From: Chitinophagales bacterium
GTDB lineage: Bacteria > Bacteroidota > Bacteroidia > Chitinophagales > Saprospiraceae
Direction of reading: 5' to 3'
Assembly (NCBI GenBank): GCA_022360175.1
Contig: JAKSDI010000091.1
Span: 1 to 40,887 of the forward strand
Length of the DNA stretch: 40,887 bases
Position numbers and translations under genes: made by a program. Positions 1 to 8,692 of the stretch are shown here, one piece after another. The first letter of the stretch is position 1. Every line of letters begins with the position of its first letter. Below the pieces are notes generated by a model. That model saw only the letters and a list, made by a program, of their open reading frames with translations. It did not search any database and had not been told where the DNA came from.

Positions 1-1
1 C

Positions 2-760
2 TTGTTATTAGGAGCTGTTTTTTTTGCCTTCCAAATTTACGGTGACTTTTCAGGTTATTCAGATATAGCTATTGGTACTGCTCGTTTGTTTGGTTTCAAT
101 CTGCGCCGCAATTTTGCTTTCCCTTATTTCTCTCGTGATATTGCAGAATTCTGGAGACGCTGGCATATTTCTCTATCTTCCTGGTTTAGAGATTATTTAT
201 ATATACCTCTTGGAGGAAGCAGAGTGAAAAAATGGCTCCGTATACGTAACATATGGATCGTTTTTTTAGTGAGTGGTTTTTGGCATGGAGCCAATTGGAC
301 ATTCATTGTTTGGGGAGGTTTACACGCTTTGTATTACCTGCCTTTGATGTTGGGTAAACGGAATCGCCATTATTTAGATACAGTAGCCCAAGATCGTCAA
401 TTACCTACTGTCAGGGAGCTTTCGCAAATGCTTATTACCTTCTTGCTAGTAACATTGGCATGGGTATTTTTTAGAGCAGAAAATATACACCATGCTTTTG
501 CATATCTGGGAGAAATATTTTCTCCTTCCTTTATGAATGTTCCCGATTTTCCGGAAGGAAGGCTTGCATTAGTTACAGTTGGTTTACTTGTATTTTTCCT
601 GATTGTAGAATGGATTGGGCGTACGCAGGAATATGCAATTGCTGCAATTGGAAATCAGTGGCCCAAGTGGTTGCGCTGGAGTTGGTATTACTTGCTCATT
701 TTCATAATTGGAATGTTTATGCAAACGGAAGAAACTCCCTTTATCTATTTTCAATTCTAG
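2..760 (+). CDS. MBOAT family O-acyltransferase (3' part, cut by window edge)
   Basis: Membrane-bound O-acyltransferase of the AlgI/DltB/PatA type, which passes acyl groups across the inner membrane to extracytoplasmic polysaccharide or peptidoglycan. The frame is open at the left edge, so the true start lies outside and about half the protein is missing. Visible family blocks, numbered from the first visible residue, are QIYGDFSGYSDIAIG at 11-25, FWRRWHIS at 50-57 and SGFWHGANWTF near 91-101 with the conserved membrane histidine at 95. Several hydrophobic segments follow, up to the C-terminus. The next gene, 12 bp downstream, encodes an SGNH-like protein. That pairing is usual for MBOAT systems, where the SGNH partner finishes the acyl transfer. 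The acceptor cannot be told from the sequence. Confidence 0.9.
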   Translation: MLLGAVFFAFQIYGDFSGYSDIAIGTARLFGFNLRRNFAFPYFSRDIAEFWRRWHISLSSWFRDYLYIPLGGSRVKKWLRIRNIWIVFLVSGFWHGANWTFIVWGGLHALYYLPLMLGKRNRHYLDTVAQDRQLPTVRELSQMLITFLLVTLAWVFFRAENIHHAFAYLGEIFSPSFMNVPDFPEGRLALVTVGLLVFFLIVEWIGRTQEYAIAAIGNQWPKWLRWSWYYLLIFIIGMFMQTEETPFIYFQF

Positions 761-772
761 CCCTTGCAAAAT

Positions 773-1699
773 ATGAAACAATTTTTGACAAGGCTGGTCA
801 TTTTTCTAAGCATAGGTGTGGCTGCTTATGTATTGTTGATAGTAGTCTTTGGAGAATTGCTGCCCAATTTAATAACTCGTAATCTTAATACAGAAATAGG
901 TGGTTATGGGCATACTCATACACGAATAAGAGAAGCTGGAAACTATGGTGCTACAGATATTCTTTTCATAGGCCCCTCATTGGCCTATCGAGGTTTTGAC
1001 CCAAGGATATTTTACGATAAAGGCTATAGAAGTTTTAATCTGGGTACAGGCTCTCAAACACCTTTACAAGGACAGGTATTATTGAAGCGATATCTAAAAG
1101 AATTAGCCCCCAGCCTGGTCATTTACGAGGTGTACCCCTGGTGTTTTACCAGCGATGGAGTAGAGTCTTCTATGGATTTATTAATCAATGGCCAGATAGA
1201 TTCTTTGTCTTATTGGTTAGCCTGGCAGCATCAGCATTTAAAAGTATATAATACCTTAATTTATGCTGCTTATCGGCAGTTGTCAGGCCTGGATATAGGT
1301 TTTCAGGAAGCTGCAATAAAAGGGGAGGATACGTACATTTCTGGAGGTTTTGTAGAGAAAGAACTCAGTTATTCTTCCTTTAATGACTATGCCACCAATC
1401 ATTGGGCATTTGACGAAAATCAGTTCCGGATTTTTGAAGAAAACCTGCAATTGATTGAAAATTCAGGTGCAAAGTTGTTACTGGTACGAGCTCCTGTTAC
1501 ATTTGCTTATAATCAATCCTTTGATAATAATGATGCCTTTGACCAACGGATGGAAACATATGGAAATTATATCAATTTTAATGGTCAATTATTGTTAAGG
1601 GATTCTTTGCATTTTTATGATTATCAGCACCTCAACCAGGAAGGAGTAGAGATATTTAATAATGCTTTGTTAGATTCATTAAAGGACTATCATTTCTGA
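773..1699 (+). CDS. Membrane-anchored SGNH-like acyl-transfer partner of the MBOAT protein
   Basis: About 308 residues, with one N-terminal membrane segment (about 8-28) and then an extracytoplasmic domain. The ATG at 773 is chosen; the frame also holds a TTG at 764. The remains of the SGNH fold are a GPS block at 67-69 (serine in the place of the nucleophile) and a C-terminal D-Y-Q-H-L-N block with Asp283 and His286, the usual catalytic Asp/His pair. This arrangement resembles AlgJ/AlgX/PatB-type proteins, which work with an MBOAT protein to O-acylate cell-surface glycans. Its position directly behind the MBOAT gene supports that role. Overall similarity to named members cannot be judged here, so the substrate is unknown. 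The stop codon overlaps the next start by one base (TGATG). Confidence 0.7.
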   Translation: MKQFLTRLVIFLSIGVAAYVLLIVVFGELLPNLITRNLNTEIGGYGHTHTRIREAGNYGATDILFIGPSLAYRGFDPRIFYDKGYRSFNLGTGSQTPLQGQVLLKRYLKELAPSLVIYEVYPWCFTSDGVESSMDLLINGQIDSLSYWLAWQHQHLKVYNTLIYAAYRQLSGLDIGFQEAAIKGEDTYISGGFVEKELSYSSFNDYATNHWAFDENQFRIFEENLQLIENSGAKLLLVRAPVTFAYNQSFDNNDAFDQRMETYGNYINFNGQLLLRDSLHFYDYQHLNQEGVEIFNNALLDSLKDYHF

Positions 1700-3762
1700 T
1701 GGATATGAGATCATTATTATTCTTTTTAATACTGCCTATTCTTTCAGTACATAACATTTATGCTCAGGAAGTAGATAGCTTGCTAGTTAAGAGATTAGAC
1801 TCTGTGGTTGTATCTGCTACTCGCTTACACGTTTTAGCTGGTAAAGCCCCTTTGATGGTGTATACTGTAGATAGTACTGATTTGAAAGAAGCACAGCCTC
1901 AATTGGGCTTGGATTATGCATTAGCAGAAATACCTGGTGTTTTTGCAATGAGTTCCAATAACTATGCTCAGGACTTAAGGATATCAATGCGAGGTTTTGG
2001 TGCTCGCTCAGCATTTGGTATAAGAGGTGTGAAAATAATAGTAGACGGAATTCCTCAATCTACTCCCGATGGACAGGCTCAGCTGGATAATCTTGACTTG
2101 GGAGTAGTTACTGGAATGGAGGTGATAAATGGCCCCGCATCAGGCATGTATGGAAATGCCGCAGGAGGGGTTATTAATATTGCTACAGAAGGAGTACTCC
2201 AAAATACATTTGCGGAAGCACGTTACTTGGCGGGAAGTTTTGGTTTAAATCGCTTTCAATTAAAAGGAGGAATACGTTCTGAAAAATGGAGCGCTATTGT
2301 GCAAGGAAGTAATACTCGGCTGGATGGCTATCGCGAACATAGTGGTATGAAAAACACTTCGTTCAATACAAAAATTATAGCCAGGCCATCAGATAATAGT
2401 CATTTGCAATTAATATTTGGTTATGTAGATAGCCCTGAAGCACAAGATCCAGGAAGCCTGGATCACAATGCAGTGTCAATTGATAGAACTGGAGCCAGGC
2501 CACAAAACAGAGATTACAATTCTGGAGAAGCAGTACAACAAGCTAAGCTTGGAATTACCTGGCAGCAAAAGCTTAAGAAAGATCAACAATTGAATGCTCG
2601 TTTGTTTTATCAATGGAGAGATTTTAGCAATCGATTACCATTTGAAGCAGGAGGGATTGTTGATCTAGAACGGGATTTTGTGGGAGGAGGCGTCAATTAT
2701 CAATTGAATAAAAGCAATTGGAAATTGCCTTATCGTTTAAAGATAGGAATAGACATAGAGCAACAGCTAGACGATAGGCAGCGGTATAACAATCTATTAG
2801 GGATTCGTGCAAACCGTAGTTTTGATCAAGAAGAATCCTTTACTAATGTAGGTTTATTTGCTATTCAGGAATTGGAAATGAGTGCACGCCTATTATTGCT
2901 TATTAATACCAGGTTTGATGCCATGGAATTAGAAGCAAAAGACCGTTATTTATTGGATGGGAATGATTCTGGAAGCCAGTCATATGAGCAATTCAATCCT
3001 GGTATTGGTTTGCATTACAATCTTAAAAAAGGAGGTAATATATATGCAAACTTTGCCACCAGCTTTGAAACGCCAGCCCTAAGTGAATTATCGACAAATC
3101 CACTCGGTGGCGGCTTTAATCAGTCCTTAAAACCTCAACAAGCCCAAAATCTGGAAATAGGATACCGCAAGCATTTTTCTCTGCGGTGGAGCTTGAAATT
3201 ATCATCCTATTATATCAAATTACAGAATGAATTACTTCCTTTTGAATTAGCGGCATTTCCCGGAAGGGATTTCTATAGGAATGCAGGGAAATCCGAACGA
3301 TTTGGGATAGAGGCTAATCTGCGTTGGTTCGTATTTAAAGATTTTATAGCCAGATTCTCCTACACCTATGCGCAATATATCTATCAGCAATATGAAATAG
3401 ATGGCAATAATTTTGCAGATAATTATCTACCAGGTATTCCACAACATCAGGCAACACTTAGCGGACATTATCACCATTCATCGGGTTTTTTAGCTATGAT
3501 TCAATTGCGTTACATAGGAGATATCTACCTCAATGACACGAATACGGAGCAAGCAGGTGATTATATTTTAGGCAATTTAAGGGTGGCTTATCAGTGGAAA
3601 AAGAATAAGTGGGTGTTAAGCCCATTTGCAGGGCTCAACAATTTTACTAATACTTCTTATAATGACAACCTCCGTATTAATGCTTTTGGGGGGCGTTATT
3701 TTGAGCCGGCACCTGGCTTAAACTGGTATAGTGGAGTGAAACTTAGGTATAATATTAAATAG
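1699..3762 (+). CDS. TonB-dependent outer-membrane receptor
   Basis: 687 residues with an N-terminal signal peptide (hydrophobic core about 5-20, then YAQ). A plug domain runs from about residue 35 to 160 and shows the classic blocks RISMRGFGARSAFGIRGVK, VDGIP, and NGPASGMYGNAAGGVINI. The remainder has the alternating aromatic/polar character of a 22-strand beta barrel and ends in a barrel-like C-terminus. It has no N-terminal carboxypeptidase-like domain and no SusC-type features, so it looks like a siderophore, vitamin or metal-chelate receptor rather than a SusCD sugar receptor; the substrate is not evident. The start codon overlaps the previous stop, suggesting translational coupling with the acyltransferase pair, although a functional link is not obvious. 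Confidence 0.9.
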   Translation: MDMRSLLFFLILPILSVHNIYAQEVDSLLVKRLDSVVVSATRLHVLAGKAPLMVYTVDSTDLKEAQPQLGLDYALAEIPGVFAMSSNNYAQDLRISMRGFGARSAFGIRGVKIIVDGIPQSTPDGQAQLDNLDLGVVTGMEVINGPASGMYGNAAGGVINIATEGVLQNTFAEARYLAGSFGLNRFQLKGGIRSEKWSAIVQGSNTRLDGYREHSGMKNTSFNTKIIARPSDNSHLQLIFGYVDSPEAQDPGSLDHNAVSIDRTGARPQNRDYNSGEAVQQAKLGITWQQKLKKDQQLNARLFYQWRDFSNRLPFEAGGIVDLERDFVGGGVNYQLNKSNWKLPYRLKIGIDIEQQLDDRQRYNNLLGIRANRSFDQEESFTNVGLFAIQELEMSARLLLLINTRFDAMELEAKDRYLLDGNDSGSQSYEQFNPGIGLHYNLKKGGNIYANFATSFETPALSELSTNPLGGGFNQSLKPQQAQNLEIGYRKHFSLRWSLKLSSYYIKLQNELLPFELAAFPGRDFYRNAGKSERFGIEANLRWFVFKDFIARFSYTYAQYIYQQYEIDGNNFADNYLPGIPQHQATLSGHYHHSSGFLAMIQLRYIGDIYLNDTNTEQAGDYILGNLRVAYQWKKNKWVLSPFAGLNNFTNTSYNDNLRINAFGGRYFEPAPGLNWYSGVKLRYNIK

Positions 3763-3943
3763 CCTATCCATCTCCCCGCTTTTGCTCATAATTTTCCAGA
3801 AAACGATAAGGATATTGAGCAGATACTGGTTATTTGGTATTCGTATAATAAAAGGGCGATACCTGTTTATTTCGATACCGCCTTGATATTTATTCTAACT
3901 CTATTTGATATTTAATCTTTTAGGCTCAAAATCTAAAGTATTG

Positions 3944-6760
3944 TTATTTAGCCTGGATTTTACCTTTCCCTATTAATTTGCCACCAGAAGTTACTTGAAG
4001 GAAATAAAGTCCAGCCGCTAAGTCATTTCGTTGAAGGATTACCTCTCCAGTTGTTGTTTGCTTAGTCCAAACTTTTTTTCCCAATACGTCAAATAGGCTT
4101 AGCGTGATAGGGTATTTTAGAGAGACTCCCTCAATTTTAATCATTGCCTGTTCGGAGATAGGATTAGGAATAATGCTTATCTCATAAAATAAAGGAGAAA
4201 CAAAATTGACTCCAGTGAGAAATGGGTTATCAATACGATGATGGGTGGTGTTAGTATAGATAGGAGGATTATAATCAAAATAAATAGCTGCTGAATTAAA
4301 AATATCTGTACCAAGTGGTGCTTCCTCTCGTGGCCAGATTTTAAAGTCAATAAAACCATGGCTAGCTGCTTCATTTAGGTTGCTATCCAAGAGATTAATA
4401 TTTTCAAAAACGAAAGCAAGTTGGTTTAAACCTTCTCCGTAGTGTTCAAAGCGATAACTATGGCTAGCTGCTCCAAGTTCTATACTCATTGGATTGAGCC
4501 ATTCAGAAATAGTATCGCGAATGACCACGGTCTCTGCAGTATCTGTGCCGGTATTTTGAAAACGGACTCGATATTCGATCGGCTGTCCAGGTCGAATGAT
4601 ATGGTCTTCGCCTATGCCGAGAGGATAACCCTGCTTGTCATTAGGATCATAACTACTGGTATTTTCAATACATTCAATATCTACAAATGGATCTGCATCA
4701 TTTTGAGGGAATTGATTGATAAACCCCATGCTACCGAATGTACTACATCCTTCAACCGATAAAGAAGGAATATTTATTCCTGGATGATTAGGCTCTTGGC
4801 TGGTTTCTAAACGCCAGGTAGCACCATTAGCAGGTACTTTGATTTCGTGTTGATCACTAGGTGTGAGTGGTGGGAGTATATTAGGAGAAGGAAGCAGCAT
4901 AATGGCGTCTTCAATGATGACGTATTCCAGTTCAGCTGTCATAGCGGCAGAGCCGACATTTTCGACAAAAAAGCTTAGACTATCATTGGCACAAATAGCA
5001 TCTACAATCTCAACACTTGCACCAGACCAATTTTGATTTACAACGCATGGTTCATTTGGAAATATTTCAGCTTCCAGGCAGTGAGTGGCACCTAGTGATG
5101 CTTCACAGTCTACAAGAACAGCTATATAAAAATTCACACTTTCCCCAATATTTACATCGCCAAGTTCAAAACGGTAGAGATGGTTGCCAAGCTCTATGAA
5201 AGGTAGCGGAGAACTAGTAATACTAAGAAATTCCTCCATCTGGAAATCTATATAAGCATCAGTAGCTGTTTGTGTCCCAAAGTTTTCGTAGACTATACCC
5301 ACAACGTTGTTAGGGTTACACCAATTGAGTTCAGCTACAGATACATTCACGGTTAAATCGGGACATATTTCGATGGCTTGTAAAGGGACATCTACTAGAG
5401 TCGTACCACCAGCGGTAAGTATGAAATCCTGTGAAGCATAACAGGGAACCCAAAGACTGTTGGGGGTTTCTACAGTAAGGGTGTAATTTCCAGGATTTAG
5501 CTTTCTAGACCAATTATAGTTTTGAAAAGGAATACCAGATGATGTTACTGCAAGATGTTGTATACCATTTTCATCTGTTATGATGGCTTTGAATTTGGGT
5601 AATAACTGATCAGAGCTACCAAAGACACAATCGTTATTGAAGTCTCCAAATAAACGCAACTGTAATTCACCACACAGGCTTGGTGCTTCGTCTACAAATA
5701 CAGAAGCTATTTGTTCACAACCGCTGCCATCTGTTACCGTTACATAGTTTTGTCCAGGTTCAAATTGATTGTTGAAGTAAGTGGTGCTGGTACCACTGCT
5801 CCAGTGATAATTATAATTACCTGCATCACCAGTTACTTCTGCTTCAAGGCGAGATGATTCACATGTTTCACTCTGTACAAAACTTAGGTTGACATCAAAA
5901 TCACCAGGTTCTGGCACCACAATACAGTTTTCAGCCACACAACCATTTCCAGAAGTAATGGATACACAATGTGTACCTGGCGAAAGAATGTTGGTTGGTT
6001 CGTTACCACCATTAGACCATTCGAAAGATATGGGAGAAATCCCGTCGATTACCTCAGCTGTTACATTTAGAGCACCACAGCTGCCTCCTAAAAGTTCGTC
6101 GATTATTACTTCTGGCTTTCCATTTTCTATGGTTACCTGTATCGTGTCATAGGAATAGCAACCCGATAATTGATCTCCAACCTGGATGATAAAGGAACCA
6201 GGATTAGTAAAACTAACTGTCTGACTGAAAGAAGTGAAATCGTCATTTGAATATTCTGCATATGTGTTGAAACTGTAATTGCCTACAGGAGGATCAACCT
6301 CAATGAATAAGTCAACATGGTATTCATCACATCCAATTTCAATATCAGCCAGATTGGTAGAGGGAGGGGCATGCCAGGTGACAGTGACACCTCCATTAAA
6401 TGAGAAACAAGGATCAGAGAAGTCTATTCCTCCCATGCCATCTGGATTGCCAGCGGCAATAGCAACCTGATAAGTGACGCCTGCTTGTGCAAAGCTAGGC
6501 GGAGATAAAATGGACGAATTATAGAATTGATAATTACTACCTATATCTGTAGCAGAACCATCATGTACGATATACTTTAACACATCATCAGCCTCAAGTA
6601 CTTCATCATTGTTAGAGAGTACACTTATATAGCCCCAATATATGCACCCATTGTGGTTTTCAGGAAGCAAGGTACCTGCTTCTGTAGTACACTGAGTATA
6701 TGCTTGTTTGGAAAAGAATGTAAAGACTGCCATTAGGCATATCAAATATACTTTTTTCAT
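3944..6760 (-). CDS. Large T9SS-secreted protein with SprB-like repeats and DUF7619-type domain
   Basis: About 938 residues from the ATG at 6760. The frame is open for 44 codons further upstream, but the signal peptide (MKKVYLICLMAVFTFFSKQAYTQ-type) begins here. The N-terminal half holds Cys-rich modules; one near residue 230-290 reads like a SprB repeat (EWSNGG, PGTHCVSIT, NGC). A C-terminal domain around 740-850 contains SYDPNDKQGYP and IEYRVRFQNTGTDTA, the pattern of the Bacteroidota DUF7619/DUF11-like region. The last 80 residues form a T9SS type A sorting domain (IIPNPISEQ, LFDVLGKKVW, LAAGLYFLQV). It is therefore expected to be exported by T9SS and attached to, or released from, the cell surface. 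The ligand is unknown. It is transcribed away from the helical protein at 7103. Confidence 0.85.
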   Translation of the reverse strand: MKKVYLICLMAVFTFFSKQAYTQCTTEAGTLLPENHNGCIYWGYISVLSNNDEVLEADDVLKYIVHDGSATDIGSNYQFYNSSILSPPSFAQAGVTYQVAIAAGNPDGMGGIDFSDPCFSFNGGVTVTWHAPPSTNLADIEIGCDEYHVDLFIEVDPPVGNYSFNTYAEYSNDDFTSFSQTVSFTNPGSFIIQVGDQLSGCYSYDTIQVTIENGKPEVIIDELLGGSCGALNVTAEVIDGISPISFEWSNGGNEPTNILSPGTHCVSITSGNGCVAENCIVVPEPGDFDVNLSFVQSETCESSRLEAEVTGDAGNYNYHWSSGTSTTYFNNQFEPGQNYVTVTDGSGCEQIASVFVDEAPSLCGELQLRLFGDFNNDCVFGSSDQLLPKFKAIITDENGIQHLAVTSSGIPFQNYNWSRKLNPGNYTLTVETPNSLWVPCYASQDFILTAGGTTLVDVPLQAIEICPDLTVNVSVAELNWCNPNNVVGIVYENFGTQTATDAYIDFQMEEFLSITSSPLPFIELGNHLYRFELGDVNIGESVNFYIAVLVDCEASLGATHCLEAEIFPNEPCVVNQNWSGASVEIVDAICANDSLSFFVENVGSAAMTAELEYVIIEDAIMLLPSPNILPPLTPSDQHEIKVPANGATWRLETSQEPNHPGINIPSLSVEGCSTFGSMGFINQFPQNDADPFVDIECIENTSSYDPNDKQGYPLGIGEDHIIRPGQPIEYRVRFQNTGTDTAETVVIRDTISEWLNPMSIELGAASHSYRFEHYGEGLNQLAFVFENINLLDSNLNEAASHGFIDFKIWPREEAPLGTDIFNSAAIYFDYNPPIYTNTTHHRIDNPFLTGVNFVSPLFYEISIIPNPISEQAMIKIEGVSLKYPITLSLFDVLGKKVWTKQTTTGEVILQRNDLAAGLYFLQVTSGGKLIGKGKIQAK

Positions 6761-6997
6761 TTTTTCATCTTTTTGTCTGATCAAAAAAATTGATTCTTTA
6801 GCAATCGCTTTTTCAAGAGAGAAAGAGTAATTACTCAAGAGAGAAAGTGTAGACTTAGCGAGCCCTTTAAAGAACTGAATCCTGATTTTCATAGCTTGTC
6901 GTCTGATATGCTGTAAAAATGGACTGAGTTAGGGATATTTGAAAAAACAAAAAAATATATTTGCAGGTATTTTTTTAAAATTTTATAATATAAATTA

Positions 6998-7027
6998 TTG
7001 ATTATTAGTTAATTGGGTTTTAATTTG
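6998..7027 (+). promoter_or_regulatory. Possible Bacteroidota-type promoter for the 7103 gene
   Basis: TTG at 6998-7000 is followed after 19 bp by TTAATTTG at 7020-7027, one base away from the Bacteroidota -7 element TAnnTTTG. A perfect TATATTTG lies at 6956-6963 in the same orientation, but it lacks a -33 element at the usual distance. Both -7-like sites are the left part of a 13-bp direct repeat (see findings). Inferred from consensus only. Confidence 0.35.
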
Positions 7028-7102
7028 CAGGTATTATGTGTTGAGTGGTAGTTGTAATCTTCTAATCTTATTGTTTATTTTTATTAATAAACTGAGGTCA
7101 TT

Positions 7103-8515
7103 ATGAATAATAGCCGCCTTTGGGAAGTATTTTCTAGGCTTACTCCTCTCGAAAGGAAAAACTTTGGCCGTTGGGTACACTCTCCTTTTTTCAATCGTAA
7201 TAAGCGTTTACTTTTGTTATTTGAATATGTTAACAATTGTGTGGCTAATCATATAAATCCAGATGAAGAACATGTCAGATTACATGTTTTCTCAAAGGAG
7301 AAAGCAATCAGCGATTCTAAGATAAGATTGGCGATAAGTGAACTATACAGTTTGTTAAAAGAATTTTTAATTTATTTAGAATGGTCTGATAAGGAAGCTA
7401 CTTCTACGCTTGCACTTGCTCAGGCTTTCCGAAAACGTGGACTGGAAAGACAATATCGAAAAGCGATAGCCCGTGCAAAAACTGTTCAGGAAAAGCAACC
7501 ACATCGACATGCTGAATATTTAGATGGTCTTTCTAATATTGCTTATGAAGCGTATCAAGAGCAATCGGCTGGGCAGCGGGTTACAGATTTTAATTTGCAA
7601 GAACTTTCAAATTTAGCCGATACAGCATATATAGCTCGTAAACTGAGACTTACTTGTATTGCTTTGAGCCACCAAACCGTATACCGTACAGATTATGATT
7701 TAGGTATGCTTGAAGCAGTATTGGCGGAAGTACGGCGTAGAAAGCTGGAAGACGTACCTGCTATAGGCCTTTATTATTATGGCTATTTACTTATTGTAGA
7801 ACCTGAGGAAGAAAGCCACTTCATTCGTATGAAAGAAATGATGCTGAGCAATTCTTCAAAACTGCCCCAGAAAGAACAGCGAAACCTTTATTTAATGGCG
7901 TTGAATTATTGTATTAAGCAGGTTAATGCATTAAAAGAGCGTTTTTATCAGGAAGTGCTGGACTTGTATAAGTTTGCATTAAACCAAGGTTTGTTGTTTG
8001 ATAATGGGGTGCTTTCGCCTTTTGCTTTCAATAATATTGTAGCGATTGCTCTAAAGGTGGGAGAAGTTGATTGGTCAGAGCAATTTGTAAATACTTATGC
8101 ACCAAAGTTAGAGCGTAAATATCGAAATTCTATTGCCAGTTTAGGGCTTGCTAAAGTAGAGTATGTCCGTAAAGATTATAATCAAGCTTTGCTTCATTTG
8201 CAGCAAGCAGATTATCGTGATCGTATCAATAATTTGATATCCAAAGTTTTGCAGGTGAAAATTTTTTATGAATTAGGAGAACATGATGTAGTAGAAGCAC
8301 TCTTAAATGCGCTTAGTACACACATACGTCGACAACGTGTAATGGGATATCATCGTACTAATTATTTAAATATAGTACGTTATACCCGTTTGCTACTTTA
8401 CCTCAATCCAAACGATGATATGGATCGAAAGCAATTGCGACAACGCATTTTAGATGAGAAAGTGCTAACAGAAAAAGATTGGTTATTGGATATGTTAAAT
8501 AGTAAGTATTCCTGA
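7103..8515 (+). CDS. Conserved helical protein of unknown function
   Basis: 470 residues, almost entirely predicted helix, with no signal peptide and no membrane segment, so it is probably cytoplasmic. The N-terminus (LTPLERKNFGRWVHSPFFNRNKRL) matches my recollection of an opening seen in a set of uncharacterised Bacteroidota proteins that begin with a short 'xFxxFLxSPFFN' motif. The rest has repeated helix pairs rich in Leu, Tyr, Arg and Gln, in the style of TPR or other alpha-solenoid scaffolds, for example around residues 330-400. No catalytic motif was recognised. It stands alone: divergent from the T9SS gene on its left, with about 110 bp of gene-free sequence on its right before the Rpn remnant. 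A scaffold or protein-binding role is a guess. Confidence 0.75.
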   Translation: MNNSRLWEVFSRLTPLERKNFGRWVHSPFFNRNKRLLLLFEYVNNCVANHINPDEEHVRLHVFSKEKAISDSKIRLAISELYSLLKEFLIYLEWSDKEATSTLALAQAFRKRGLERQYRKAIARAKTVQEKQPHRHAEYLDGLSNIAYEAYQEQSAGQRVTDFNLQELSNLADTAYIARKLRLTCIALSHQTVYRTDYDLGMLEAVLAEVRRRKLEDVPAIGLYYYGYLLIVEPEEESHFIRMKEMMLSNSSKLPQKEQRNLYLMALNYCIKQVNALKERFYQEVLDLYKFALNQGLLFDNGVLSPFAFNNIVAIALKVGEVDWSEQFVNTYAPKLERKYRNSIASLGLAKVEYVRKDYNQALLHLQQADYRDRINNLISKVLQVKIFYELGEHDVVEALLNALSTHIRRQRVMGYHRTNYLNIVRYTRLLLYLNPNDDMDRKQLRQRILDEKVLTEKDWLLDMLNSKYS

Positions 8516-8626
8516 AAAGGTGGGCATAATAGAAGGATGGCATAAACTTATTTAAATAGCGAATCAAAATGTTTTAAAATATTTGTGTCTTATTTTCCTT
8601 TTCTATATCTTGTTGTAATAATACTA

Positions 8627-8692
8627 ATGCGCGACGATGCCAAAAAAAGCAACAAGTTTTTCAGCCAGACGACCGTCTCTTCCGTAAAATGA
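8627..8692 (+). other. Frame-interrupted N-terminal coding segment of the Rpn nuclease
   Basis: In the frame of the nuclease at 8689, the codons just upstream encode QPDDRLFRK, which continues smoothly into MMEDRENVRAYL and matches the usual Rpn family opening (HDxxFRxxM). No ATG, GTG or TTG exists in that frame between the stop at 8575-8577 and 8689. Two ATGs in the other frames, at 8627 and 8637, run into a run of seven A (8642-8648). With six A the ATG at 8637 would read MPKKQQVFQPDDRLF; with eight A the ATG at 8627 would read MRDDAKKKQQVFQPDD. With seven A, neither start reaches the nuclease frame. Confidence 0.65.

Noticed and set aside
3763-3943. Repeated CGATACC between the TonB receptor and the T9SS gene as a terminator hairpin
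   Set aside because: The two copies are direct, not inverted, and no stem could be drawn.
8642-8650. Programmed -1 ribosomal frameshift heptamer at the A7 run
   Set aside because: In the frame of the ATG at 8627 the context is C AAA AAA AGC, which does not give proper X XXY YYZ re-pairing at both sites; simple slippage or mutation fits better.
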